Below are positions 1 through 8,528 of a stretch of DNA of 64,000 bases, one piece after another. The position numbers and the translations under genes are program-made. Under the pieces are notes generated by a model. That model searched no databases and was not told the origin of the DNA. It saw nothing but the letters and a program-made list of their open reading frames with translations. The stretch lies in NCBI GenBank assembly GCA_002238965.1, contig MPNJ01000003.1:1-64000 (forward strand). Direction: 5' to 3'. Position 1 is the first letter of the stretch; each line of letters starts with the position of its first letter. This DNA comes from Nitrospinae bacterium bin107 (GTDB taxonomy: Bacteria; UBA8248).

Positions 1-187
1 CAGTTATATGCGACGAGCGAACCATCGAGCTCGCCGGGCCGATTCGGACCCGACCCGCGCATCTCCATACGGGCCCGCGGCCAGGATGAAGCGCCGCAAC
101 CAAGAGGCCGAATGTACGACTGAGCCGGACCGCTTTGCGCCGAACCACTCCAAAAAACCGCTTGCATTCTGAGGGGGCGTCCATGTA

Positions 188-207
188 CGCATATATGCGG
201 CCCCTAC
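188..207 (-). repeat. REP palindrome, ATATAT type
   Basis: The 12-base palindrome CGCATATATGCG is followed by GGCCCCTAC, so on the minus strand it begins with GTAG. This is the GTAG head plus palindrome layout of REP sequences mobilised by RAYT transposases. The same core occurs at 6893, 53973, 54336, 57579 and 57622. Confidence 0.75.
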
Positions 208-277
208 ACACAAATTGACATCCTGACCCAACGAGGGGCGTGTCGAAGCCCGATAGGAGGACAGGCACGGAGGCCTC

Positions 278-304
278 GGACAGGCGCAGGAGCCTGTCCG
301 CTAC
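278..304 (-). repeat. REP-like hairpin, GGACAGGC type
   Basis: GGACAGGC and GCCTGTCC form an 8-bp stem around a 6-base loop, followed by G and CTAC. It matches other hairpins with a constant CTAC(G) tail at 14877, 15394, 15455, 16425 and 49591. Confidence 0.65.
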
Positions 305-419
305 AAAACCATCGCACCCACCCGCGCCGCTCGGAATTCCTCTCAGCAGCCGCTTGAACCTCCATACCGCACGGAGCCGGAACAGGCTCTTCCAACAACA
401 CCCCAGACGAACGATTCGA

Positions 420-1946
420 TCAGGCGGAAGTGCCTGCGCGGGAAACCCTGAATTTGAAGATCATCGGCACGAGCGGCAGGACGAACAAGACGGCGGAAAG
501 CATCATCAAAGCCGCGGCAATCGGGTGGCCTGCGAAATCGAAAAAGATTCCGGGGCTCCCGTGGCTCATGATCATGCTCTGGCGGAAGGTGCGCTCCGTC
601 AAACCTCCGAGGACCAAAGCCAGCACCATCGGGGCGAGGGGATAGTCGAGTTTGCGGAAAATGTAGCCGACAGCGCCGAATATGAACATCAGATACACGT
701 CGAACATATCCTGCGTCGGCGAGAATCCGCCCACCGCGCAGACGACCAAAATGATCGGGGCCAGAATCGTCATGGGCATCCGGAGCATCCAGATGAAGAG
801 GGGAACGGCGAAAATGGCGACGATGACCGCCATCGTGTTCGCGATGTAGAGGCTCCCCGTAAGGCCCCAGACGAACTCCGCGTTTTCGACGAACAGACGG
901 GGACCCGGCACGAGCCCCCATACGAACAAGGCGCCGAGCATCACCGCCGTGGTCGGGGAACCGGGAATGCCCAGCGTCAGCATGGGGAGCATCGAGCCCG
1001 TGCTCGCCGCGTTGTTGGCGCACTCGGGCGCGGCGACCCCCTCGATGGTTCCCTTGCCGAATTCCTCCGGTTTTTTCGCAAACCGCTTCGCAATGCTGTA
1101 GCTCATGAAACTCGCCGGCGTGGCGCCCGCGGCGGGGAGCATGCCGACGAAAAATCCCAGGAAAGAACCTCGCAAAATGGTGGGGGTGTATTGCGTGAGG
1201 TTCTTGAGTGTCGCGAAGATTTCTTTGATGCCGAGTTTCGCCTGGTATCTCTCTTTCGTCTTGAACCCTTCTTCGAGGGTGTAGAAAATTTCCCCGACGC
1301 CGTAGATGCCGATGGCCAGCACGAGGAAATTGATGCCGTGATAGAAGCCCGTGATGCCTCCGAAAATCAGGCGCGGCGAGCCGCTCACGATGTCGGTGCC
1401 CACGGTGGACATGAGCAGGCCGATCATGGTGGCGATAATGGTTTTGAGGGGGCTTTCCCCGCCCAGTCCCGCGAAGGTCGCGTACGCCAGGAGCACGACG
1501 GCGAATTCTTCGGGCGGGCCGAAGCGCAAGGCGAACTCGGCCAGGGGCGGGGCGAAGAAGGTAAACAGGACGATGGATATCGTCCCGCCGATGAAACTGG
1601 CCACCGCGGCCGTAACAAGGGCATCGGCGGCTTTCCCCCTTCTCGCCAGCGGGTAACCGTCGAAAGTGGTCGCGACGGCCGTGGAGGCTCCCGGGATGTT
1701 CAGCGTGATGGAGCTGATGGCGCCGCCGTACATGGCGCCGTAATAGATGGCGGCCAGGAAGATGATGGCGCTCGTGGGTGGAACGGCGAACGTGATGGGC
1801 AGGAGGATGGCGACGCCGTTCACCGAACCCAGCCCGGGCATCGCGCCGATGGCCACGCCCAGGACGACGCCGAACAGCGCCATCAAGAGATTTTGCGGCG
1901 AGAGCGCAATGCCCAGCCCGTAGAATAGATTACCGAGAATTTCCAA
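420..1946 (-). CDS. tctA: Tripartite tricarboxylate transporter, large permease TctA
   Basis: This is the large membrane subunit of a TctABC secondary transporter, which imports carboxylates delivered by the periplasmic binding protein. The 508-residue length is normal for the family and the protein is almost entirely hydrophobic, about 11-12 membrane spans. Near residue 35 it has the family pattern AMPGLGSVNGVAILLP, and near the middle GSMLPMLTLGIPGSPTTAV. The start is TTG with AAGGG nine bases upstream. It is the last gene of tctC-tctB-tctA on the minus strand. The substrate cannot be read from the sequence. Confidence 0.95.
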   Translation of the reverse strand: MEILGNLFYGLGIALSPQNLLMALFGVVLGVAIGAMPGLGSVNGVAILLPITFAVPPTSAIIFLAAIYYGAMYGGAISSITLNIPGASTAVATTFDGYPLARRGKAADALVTAAVASFIGGTISIVLFTFFAPPLAEFALRFGPPEEFAVVLLAYATFAGLGGESPLKTIIATMIGLLMSTVGTDIVSGSPRLIFGGITGFYHGINFLVLAIGIYGVGEIFYTLEEGFKTKERYQAKLGIKEIFATLKNLTQYTPTILRGSFLGFFVGMLPAAGATPASFMSYSIAKRFAKKPEEFGKGTIEGVAAPECANNAASTGSMLPMLTLGIPGSPTTAVMLGALFVWGLVPGPRLFVENAEFVWGLTGSLYIANTMAVIVAIFAVPLFIWMLRMPMTILAPIILVVCAVGGFSPTQDMFDVYLMFIFGAVGYIFRKLDYPLAPMVLALVLGGLTERTFRQSMIMSHGSPGIFFDFAGHPIAAALMMLSAVLFVLPLVPMIFKFRVSRAGTSA

Positions 1947-2027
1947 TGTATTCGGCCCTTAGGACGAAACTTGCCCCCACGACTACAGCAATTTCCCTGA
2001 ACTATGGGCAAAGTAAACGGTGAATAA

Positions 2028-2519
2028 TCAGTTCCAGTAAAACAGAAACTCCGCATATCCCTTCGGCAAAGGGATAATCAGGAATTTCTCGAAAATGTAA
2101 TACACCACGACCGGGACGCCTACCGATACGCCGACGCTCGTTCTGAGATTGTGCCCCCCGACCAGGAACAAACAATAAAAGATGAAAAGAGCCGCCGAGA
2201 AATACACCGAGATAATGCCGATCAAGAGAATCATGATCATGCCGGGCAGGCCGACCCGCAAGAGATCACCCAGACCCTCCCGGCTCATGAAGACCCCTGC
2301 ATCACTGGCAGATGATTTATCCCGACGAGCGGAAACCAGCGACTGAATCAATACCATCAACGACACGACGGCGATTCCCAAAGAGAGCCAGAAGGGGAGA
2401 AATCCCCCTCCTGGCCCTTCTTTCGGTAGAATGCCGACGGGTAGTTCCGTAGATTTCCAGGCGACGCCGAGGCTGACGAGAATCAGCCCGATGGCGACTA
2501 TCCTATCCGCCCGCTGCAT
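2028..2519 (-). CDS. tctB: Tripartite tricarboxylate transporter, small permease TctB
   Basis: This is the small membrane subunit that partners TctA. It has 163 residues with four predicted membrane segments: one after the start (VAIGLILVSLGVAW), one near residue 45, and two in the C-terminal half. The family is poorly conserved, so the call rests on length, topology and position between tctC and tctA. A GGAGA ribosome site lies 9 bases before the ATG. It follows tctC by 17 bases, consistent with one operon. Confidence 0.88.
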   Translation of the reverse strand: MQRADRIVAIGLILVSLGVAWKSTELPVGILPKEGPGGGFLPFWLSLGIAVVSLMVLIQSLVSARRDKSSASDAGVFMSREGLGDLLRVGLPGMIMILLIGIISVYFSAALFIFYCLFLVGGHNLRTSVGVSVGVPVVVYYIFEKFLIIPLPKGYAEFLFYWN

Positions 2520-2536
2520 CTAAATTCTTCTCCAGG

Positions 2537-3541
2537 CTAATTCTTCAGCAAACCCATACCCATGAGCAGCTTCTTGTGCTTGGCGTCCTCGGAGGCGAAG
2601 AACTTGCCCAGCGGGGAGCCAGTCAGACAAGCGCGATTCAGCGCCTTCTTTTGCGTATAGGTTTTCCATTCCCCGGAAGCGCACAACTTGGCGAATAAAT
2701 CGCTATACCATTTCAGGGCATCCTTGGGGATGCCGCCGGGCGCGGTGATGCTGCGCTGCATGAAATACACGAGTTGCGGCTGGCCCATTTCCTTGAAAGT
2801 GGGCACTTCCTTGAACGCAGGAATGCGCTCAGGCGTCAACGCGGCTATCGGCCGCATTTTGCCGGGGTAGTGCGGCAGACCCTCGGAGGGGTTGTTCACC
2901 GTCGAGTCGACGTGTCCGCCGGCGAGGTTTTTCGCCACGGTGCCGCCGCCCCGGAAGGGCACGTAGGTGATCATGCCTTTCAGGCCGTAGGCCTGCATGA
3001 GCATGTTGGTGACGAGCTGGTCTTCCTGCATTTTGCCCGTGCCGCCCATGGTCCACTTGCCTTTTTTGGCTTTCACGGCCTTCACGAAATCATCCATGTT
3101 CTTGATTCCCGATTTCGGATTGACCCAAAGCAGGAACGTGTCCATGGCCAGGCGGTAGACCGGCGTGAGTTTCGTATAGTTCACCGGCAGCTTCCGCAGG
3201 GCGGGCGTGGTGAAGAAGCTGTTGAGCGTCACGAGAATGACGTGGGGATTTCCTTTTTTCGAGAGCAGGTAGAGCATCGCCTCGGCGCCCGAGCCGCCTT
3301 TCTTGTTGATCGGCACCAGGGGCTGCGGCGACCATTTGTTCTGGGTGACGATTTTCTGCATGAGGCGGGCGATGCGGTCCGCGCCGCCTCCTTTACCCGC
3401 CATGATGACGAACTCGATCGGCCGCGTCGGCTTCCATGCAGCAAGGGCCTGTGTGGTCCCCAGCGCAACGACGATGAACAAAGTCAGCGCGAGGGTGAGG
3501 AACGGAATAGCGCGTCTTGATGCTTTCAGCGATTTCATCAT
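2537..3541 (-). CDS. tctC: Tripartite tricarboxylate transporter substrate-binding protein (TctC/Bug family)
   Basis: This is the periplasmic solute receptor of the TctABC system. A signal peptide covers about residues 1-35 (basic start, then ALTLFIVVALGTTQALA). The mature part starts with KPTRPIEFVIMAGKGGGADRIAR, the Bug-family first strand and ligand-binding loop. The length of 334 residues is typical. GGAGGG sits just before two consecutive ATG codons; spacing favours the second (3538), the first being listed here. It is first in the tctCBA operon. Bug proteins bind varied carboxylates and the ligand is unknown. Confidence 0.93.
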   Translation of the reverse strand: MMKSLKASRRAIPFLTLALTLFIVVALGTTQALAAWKPTRPIEFVIMAGKGGGADRIARLMQKIVTQNKWSPQPLVPINKKGGSGAEAMLYLLSKKGNPHVILVTLNSFFTTPALRKLPVNYTKLTPVYRLAMDTFLLWVNPKSGIKNMDDFVKAVKAKKGKWTMGGTGKMQEDQLVTNMLMQAYGLKGMITYVPFRGGGTVAKNLAGGHVDSTVNNPSEGLPHYPGKMRPIAALTPERIPAFKEVPTFKEMGQPQLVYFMQRSITAPGGIPKDALKWYSDLFAKLCASGEWKTYTQKKALNRACLTGSPLGKFFASEDAKHKKLLMGMGLLKN

Positions 3542-3801
3542 ATTCCCTCCTTTTTGTGCTGCGGAATGTTGTGCCTGTTACAGCGAAAACGATTCCATCA
3601 TCAGTTGATGACTGAAAAAAACGATTTCACCACTCTTGCCAACGGCGGAACTTCTCGAAAAGCAATCTTTCATTACGGCTGTGAATCCATGAATATTACC
3701 ACGAAGCAACACGCTTCTCAATAATACGATTTTCGCCCATGGGCGGGAAATTGGAGGAAATTGCATTATTCGCGCCGTATGAAGCGGAAAATGGACAGCC
3801 A

Positions 3802-4245
3802 TCAGATTTCTTCGATATCTTCTCTCGACTCGAAATCCCGGACGGCGCAGCGGATGTAGGGAGGCACGCGGACGGGCTTCTGCGTTTCCTTGTCGATGAT
3901 CACATAGGCCGTCTGCGACCTGGCGACGAAGCGTTCCGACTCGGCCTCGTAGATCTCATAATCCATCCTGATACTCGAGTTCCCGATCTCGTAAATGCGC
4001 GCGTAGACTTTCAGCACCTCGTCGAAATGCGCAGGCGCCAGAAACTGGAGCGAGGCGTCGACGATGACGATGTCGTACCCCCGCTCGAGCATGTCGAAAT
4101 ACGGAACGCCGATGGTGCGCAGGTAGTCCATCTGCGCGGTGTCGACGTAGAGGAGGTAGTTGGCGTTGAACACCACGCCCTGGAGGTCGGTCTCGCCGAA
4201 GCGTACGCGCATTTCACTCTTGTAGTTGTATTGATCTTTCGGCAT
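3802..4245 (-). CDS. Acyl-CoA thioesterase, YbgC/FadM hot-dog family
   Basis: A small hot-dog-fold thioesterase of 147 residues, the usual size. The family signature is in the N-terminal part: MRVRFGETDLQGVVFNANYL, with the conserved Asp of the catalytic loop followed by the Val/Asn/Tyr helix start. Enzymes of this group hydrolyse acyl-CoA or 4-hydroxybenzoyl-CoA esters. It is divergent from moeA, with a 140-base gap. The substrate cannot be assigned. Confidence 0.88.
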   Translation of the reverse strand: MPKDQYNYKSEMRVRFGETDLQGVVFNANYLLYVDTAQMDYLRTIGVPYFDMLERGYDIVIVDASLQFLAPAHFDEVLKVYARIYEIGNSSIRMDYEIYEAESERFVARSQTAYVIIDKETQKPVRVPPYIRCAVRDFESREDIEEI

Positions 4246-4385
4246 AGGGCATTTCTAATGAAAAAAACTGATATTCGCAAACCCGCGCTTGCCAATTGAT
4301 GCCGCCTTCGGCTTGTTCCCTGATTGGCGTCGGTTATAATGGCGTCCGTGATGGCGAGCCCAGCTTCAAGCATTCGGAGCCTTTG

Positions 4386-5654
4386 ATGATCAGCGTGGAA
4401 GAAGCCCGGAACTCGATACTGGAGATGATCCACCCGATGGGACGCGAGCGGGTGGGCCTGCTCGATTGCCCGGGCAGGGTGCTGGCCGAGGACGTGCAAT
4501 CCTCACGGCCGGTTCCGCCCTGGAACAACTCGGCGATGGACGGCTACGCCCTGCGCGCGGAAGACGTCCGCGGCGCGAGCCGGGAGACGCCCAGGACGCT
4601 GAAGGTGGTCGAGGAGATTCAGGCGGGCGTCATGGCGAGCCGCACCCTCGGTCCTGGCGAGGCCATCAAGATCATGACGGGCGCGCCCATTCCCGATGGC
4701 GCGGACGCCGTCGTGCTCGTCGAGGAGACGGAGAGAACCTCCGAGGAGGATGTCCAGATATTCCTCGCCGTGCGCGAGGGAGAAGCCATCCGTCTCGCGG
4801 GTGAGGACGTGAAGCCGGGCGAAACCGTTCTCTCGCACGGCACCCGCCTGGGTGCGGCTTCCGCAGGCATGCTGGCGAACATCGGCCGGGCGAGGGTGTA
4901 CGTCTATCAAAAACCGAAAGTGGCCATCCTGGCGACCGGAGAGGAACTGGTTGACCTGGGCGACGCCCCCGGCGTCGGGCAGATATTCAACTCCAACTCC
5001 TACGCTCTCGCCGCACAGGTGCAGGAAGCCGGCGGAGAGCCGATTCTCCTGGGCATCGCCCGCGACAACGCCGAAGACCTGACCCGCCACATCAACGACG
5101 GCCTGGCCGCCGATTTGCTTATCACGAGCGGCGGCGTGTCGGTGGGGGATTTCGACCTGGTGAAGTCCACGCTGGGCGGGCTGGGGAACGACATGCGCTT
5201 CTGGCGCGTGCGCATGAAGCCGGGCAAACCGATGGCGTTCGGCGTCCTGAACGGCAAGCCTGTGTTCGGCCTGCCGGGGAATCCCGTCTCCACAATGGTG
5301 AGTTTCGAGTTGTTCGTGCGGCCCTCACTCTTGAAGATGCAGGGCCATGAAAATCTCTTCCGCACGACCGTGGAGGCGCGCCTCCTGCACCCGCTCACGA
5401 AATCCCCCGAGCGGCGCCACTACGTCCGCTCCTTCGTCCACCGGGACGGGGAGGAATTTGTCGTTCAGGCCATCGAAGCGCAGGGCTCCAACATCCTGCA
5501 TTCCATGGTGCGGGCGAACGCCCTGGTCGTGTTCCCCGAATACGAGACCGAACTCGCCGCCGGGAGCCGCGTAAAAGTCATCTTGCTGGGGGAGACGCCC
5601 TCGGAAAAACCCGAGCACATCGAGGCGGCTACCCCGGAACGGGTGCACTCCTGA
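4386..5654 (+). CDS. moeA: Molybdopterin molybdotransferase MoeA
   Basis: MoeA inserts molybdate into adenylated molybdopterin, the last common step of molybdenum cofactor synthesis. Visible motifs are PPWNNSAMDGYA (about 44-55), IMTGAPIPDGADAVV, LATGEELVDLG, SGGVSVGDFD and KPGKPMAFG followed by GLPGNPVS. The length of 422 residues fits. I chose ATG 4386 because GGAG precedes it at good spacing; an upstream extension to 4296 adds only non-conserved residues. mobA follows directly, so the pair makes guanylylated cofactor. Confidence 0.95.
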   Translation: MISVEEARNSILEMIHPMGRERVGLLDCPGRVLAEDVQSSRPVPPWNNSAMDGYALRAEDVRGASRETPRTLKVVEEIQAGVMASRTLGPGEAIKIMTGAPIPDGADAVVLVEETERTSEEDVQIFLAVREGEAIRLAGEDVKPGETVLSHGTRLGAASAGMLANIGRARVYVYQKPKVAILATGEELVDLGDAPGVGQIFNSNSYALAAQVQEAGGEPILLGIARDNAEDLTRHINDGLAADLLITSGGVSVGDFDLVKSTLGGLGNDMRFWRVRMKPGKPMAFGVLNGKPVFGLPGNPVSTMVSFELFVRPSLLKMQGHENLFRTTVEARLLHPLTKSPERRHYVRSFVHRDGEEFVVQAIEAQGSNILHSMVRANALVVFPEYETELAAGSRVKVILLGETPSEKPEHIEAATPERVHS

Positions 5655-5697
5655 ACAAACAGCTTCCTGACTATCGCCTCCTACCGGGGCATAGCGC

Positions 5698-6321
5698 GTG
5701 AGCAACAAAGCAGCGACCAAGCTGCCGTATTCCGCCGCCATCCTGGCGGGCGGCAGAAGCCGCCGCATGGGCCGGGACAAATCCATGATGGAGATAGGCG
5801 GAGTTCCAATTATCAGGCGCATCGCGGACACTCTAGGCGATATTTTTCCTGAAATCCTCATTATCGCAAACGAAAAAGAACAGTATGAGCGGATGGGTCT
5901 CGACGTGGTCGGAGATATCCATCCCGGCAACGACTCGCTGGGCGGCCTGCATACGGCCGTGGCGAAAGCGCAAGGCTCGCACGTCTTCGTGGCGGGATGC
6001 GACATGCCGCTGCTCAGGCCCGAACTCATTTACGGCCTCGCCTCGATGGTGGAGGACTGGGACGTGGTGATACCCATGAAGGACGATTACCCCGAGCCGC
6101 TCTGCGCTTTCTACGGAAAAAAATGCGAGTTTCCCGTCTTAGAGTCCATTTCGGCTGGGCGTCTCAAGATGATAGGGTTTCACGAGCAAGTGCGCGTGAG
6201 GCGGGTGGAAGAGGCGGCCTGGAGGGCTTGGGATCCCGAGGGAGCGTCTTTTCTGAACGCGAACACACCGGAAGAATTCGAAAAAATAAAAACCATCTCG
6301 ATGAGGGGAGAGCCGAAATGA
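5698..6321 (+). CDS. mobA: Molybdenum cofactor guanylyltransferase MobA
   Basis: MobA transfers GMP to molybdopterin to give the MGD form used by DMSO-reductase-family enzymes such as formate dehydrogenases. The N-terminal nucleotide-binding signature AAILAGGRSRRMGRDKSMMEI is at residues 11-31 and the metal-site motif GCDMPLL is near residue 100. It has 207 residues and a GTG start. It lies 43 bases after moeA and its stop overlaps the next start (ATGA), so the three genes appear translationally coupled. Confidence 0.93.
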   Translation: MSNKAATKLPYSAAILAGGRSRRMGRDKSMMEIGGVPIIRRIADTLGDIFPEILIIANEKEQYERMGLDVVGDIHPGNDSLGGLHTAVAKAQGSHVFVAGCDMPLLRPELIYGLASMVEDWDVVIPMKDDYPEPLCAFYGKKCEFPVLESISAGRLKMIGFHEQVRVRRVEEAAWRAWDPEGASFLNANTPEEFEKIKTISMRGEPK

Positions 6322-6776
6322 GCATCGCCGAGCGAATGAATGAACTGGGAATCGAATTGCCTGATGCGCCTGCGCCCGTCGGGGCGTATGTGCCATACGT
6401 CATATCCGGATCCCTGATGTTCATATCAGGCCAGATCCCCATCAGGGACGGCGCGATGATTTACGAGGGGAAAGTGCCGCTCGACGTCTCCATCGAGCAG
6501 GGGCAGGAATGCGCCGCGCTCTGTTTTCTGAACGCCATCGCGCAGGCGAAAGCGGCTCTCGGCGATCTGGAGCGCGTGGAGAGAATCGTGCGAATGACGG
6601 GCTACGTGGCCGTTGCAGCCGATTTCACCGCGCAGCCCCTCATCGTGAACGGGGCGTCCAATCTGGCCGCCGAGATTTTCGGGGACAAGGGCTTGCACGC
6701 CAGAGTGGCGGTGGGCGTGGCGGAGTTGCCATTAGGAGCGCCGGTAGAGCTCGAGGCCATACTTGAGGTGAAGTGA
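6318..6776 (+). CDS. RidA/YjgF-family protein
   Basis: A 152-residue member of the RidA (YjgF/YER057c/UK114) superfamily. Archetypes hydrolyse reactive enamine/imine intermediates, but subfamilies vary. The N-terminal half has YVISGSLMFISGQIP, and the C-terminal half the characteristic ARVAVGVAELPLGAPVELEA, including the conserved Arg. The start ATG at 6318 overlaps the mobA stop; a longer in-frame extension back to 5997 lies inside mobA and is not real. Confidence 0.9.
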   Translation: MSIAERMNELGIELPDAPAPVGAYVPYVISGSLMFISGQIPIRDGAMIYEGKVPLDVSIEQGQECAALCFLNAIAQAKAALGDLERVERIVRMTGYVAVAADFTAQPLIVNGASNLAAEIFGDKGLHARVAVGVAELPLGAPVELEAILEVK

Positions 6777-6825
6777 GCCAGATGGTGCAATAGGGGGAGC
6801 GATTACAGCGGGTGTGATTGGTTGT

Positions 6826-6856
6826 GTAGGTAGCGCTCCCTTGTTGGGAGCGCTAC
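6826..6856 (+). repeat. GTAG-headed perfect hairpin
   Basis: GTAG (6826-6829) is followed by GTAGCGCTCCC, TTGTT and GGGAGCGCTAC, an 11-bp perfect stem. An imperfect related piece lies just upstream near 6795. The head plus hairpin layout is REP-like. A terminator for the mobA/ridA operon is less likely because no T-run follows. Confidence 0.6.
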
Positions 6857-6916
6857 AGATATGCGGCCCATGGTCGGCAGGCGTAAAAAGCAGGGTCGCA
6901 TATATGCGACCCCTAC
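6857..6916 (-). repeat. Degenerate REPIN, ATATAT type
   Basis: The 20-base perfect palindrome GGGTCGCATATATGCGACCC at 6893-6912 is followed by CTAC. Read on the minus strand, the region (GTAG, palindrome, a spacer ending TTTTTACGCCTGC, then a decayed second arm) matches the intact REPIN at 57575-57645, including its spacer. Confidence 0.7.
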
Positions 6917-7069
6917 AATTTCACATCTGTTGAACCGAATCACGAAATCAGGATTTTTTTAACAGCAAATAAGAGCAGCAAATATCTACTCACGCTTACA
7001 AAGACCGGGCTTCTCTGTATAATCTTGCAGGATAACAAGTCGCCTGCGAAACAAAATGGTGGGGGTTCT

Positions 7070-8491
7070 ATGAATTATCGCTTCATCCTGTCAATGCTGT
7101 TGATGTTGTTCGTGAGCTCCGCCGCGCCTGCGCAGGCGAACCCTGGCATCGACTATATGCGAAAGATCGAGGGGGCGTTCACGCAGATCGCGGAAAGCGT
7201 GAAGCCGACGGTGGTAAGCATACGAGCGGAGAGAAAAAAGGGAACAATCCAGCAGACTCCCCGGTCGCCCCATCCAAACATGCCGCTGTTCTCCTCCGGG
7301 TCAGGCGTCATCATCGACCCGGCCGGATATATTCTCACGAACAACCACGTGGTCAGTAATACGCGGAGACTGCGCGTGCGCCTTTGGGATGAGTCCGCCC
7401 ATTGGGCGAAAGTCGTCGGCACGGACCGGTATACGGATCTCGCGCTGATCAAGATCAACCCGCACCGCAAGCTGCCGGTGGCGAAGTTCGGGGATTCCGA
7501 CAAAGTGAAGGTGGGCCAGTGGTCGATAGCCGTGGGCGATCCATTCGGCATTACGAGAACGTTCACGGTAGGCGTCGTGAGCGGGATGGGGCGCAGCGGC
7601 GTCGGCGTCGCGCGATATGAGCATTTCATCCAGACGGACGCCGCCATCAACCGGGGCAACAGCGGCGGGCCCCTTGTGAATATCGACGGGCAGGTCATCG
7701 GCATCAACACGGCGATTCCGGCTCCCGGCAGCGGGCTCGGGTTCGCCATTCCCGTCAACATGGCGAAAGACGTCATCAAATACCTGAGAAGAAGCGGAAA
7801 TTTCCCGCGCGGTTATCTGGGCGTGAGCATTCAGCCGGTCAGCCAGGACATGGCCTACCTGCTGGGGCTCTCCGGAGCGAAAGGCGCGCTCGTGGGTTCT
7901 CTGCTGAAGGACGGCCCGGCGGAGGGAGCGGGCATCCGCATGGGCGACGTGATCGTCCGCCTCGGCGGAACGCGCGTCGTGGATACGGCACATCTCCAGC
8001 GTCTCGTGGGCTGGACGCCGCCGGGAGATGCCGTGGCGGTGGAAGTCGTGCGAAACGCCCAGAGAAAAAAATTCATGGTCAAGCTGGTCCGTCTGCCTGA
8101 GCAGGAAACGGCCAACGCAAAGGCGCAGCCGAGCGAAATCGATGAACCCGAGACCAGGAAGAATTACGGCGTGGCGCTTGAGAACCTGACCGACGAGCTG
8201 AAGGAGAAAGGCAAGCTGGAGACGGACGGCGGCGTATATATCAGCGACGTGGAAGAGGGCAGCAGGGCCTATTACGACGGCTTGCGCGAGGGCATGGTGA
8301 TACGCGGACTGACCTATCGTCTGCCCGGAAACGGGAAAACGCCCATCCGCGTCTCGATAGAAAAACTCGAAGACGTCGAAGCATTGCTGAAAAAAATTCC
8401 CGCGGGCGCGAACGTCCTGGGACAGGTCGTGCGCGGAACAGACCGCGGGGAGCGGACTTTCTTTGCCGTCCTCCACGGATTTCGACGCTAG
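7070..8491 (+). CDS. Periplasmic serine protease, HtrA/DegP family
   Basis: Envelope protein quality-control protease. The 473-residue product has a signal peptide (about 1-23, ending APAQA) and a trypsin-like domain with the triad His93 (NNHVV), Asp123 (YTDLALI) and Ser198 (GNSGGP). A first PDZ domain starts near residue 245 (YLGVSIQPV). The remaining 150 residues contain a second, weaker PDZ-like region (GVYISDVEEGSRAYYDGLREG). ATG 7070 was chosen over TTG 7025 because GGTGGGGG precedes it and the signal peptide starts there. The DUF3179 gene follows within 40 bases. Confidence 0.93.
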   Translation: MNYRFILSMLLMLFVSSAAPAQANPGIDYMRKIEGAFTQIAESVKPTVVSIRAERKKGTIQQTPRSPHPNMPLFSSGSGVIIDPAGYILTNNHVVSNTRRLRVRLWDESAHWAKVVGTDRYTDLALIKINPHRKLPVAKFGDSDKVKVGQWSIAVGDPFGITRTFTVGVVSGMGRSGVGVARYEHFIQTDAAINRGNSGGPLVNIDGQVIGINTAIPAPGSGLGFAIPVNMAKDVIKYLRRSGNFPRGYLGVSIQPVSQDMAYLLGLSGAKGALVGSLLKDGPAEGAGIRMGDVIVRLGGTRVVDTAHLQRLVGWTPPGDAVAVEVVRNAQRKKFMVKLVRLPEQETANAKAQPSEIDEPETRKNYGVALENLTDELKEKGKLETDGGVYISDVEEGSRAYYDGLREGMVIRGLTYRLPGNGKTPIRVSIEKLEDVEALLKKIPAGANVLGQVVRGTDRGERTFFAVLHGFRR

Positions 8492-8528
8492 CCCCAATGG
8501 GTTCTGGCCGCCAGAGGAGAGCGCTTTC

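Larger units (their letters stand above)
1..419. other. Gene-free left edge with REP palindromes
   Basis: No convincing gene is seen before the end of tctA at 420. The stretch holds one ATATAT-centred REP (188-207), a GGACAGGC-type hairpin (278-304) and a truncated half copy of the same hairpin (about 259-276). The long plus-strand open frame running from here over tctA is an antisense shadow. Confidence 0.7.

Noticed and set aside
240-1928. A 562-codon plus-strand open frame over tctA
   Set aside because: Its composition (Arg, Glu, Asp, His-rich) is that of the antisense of a GC-rich membrane protein gene, and tctA on the other strand is unmistakable.
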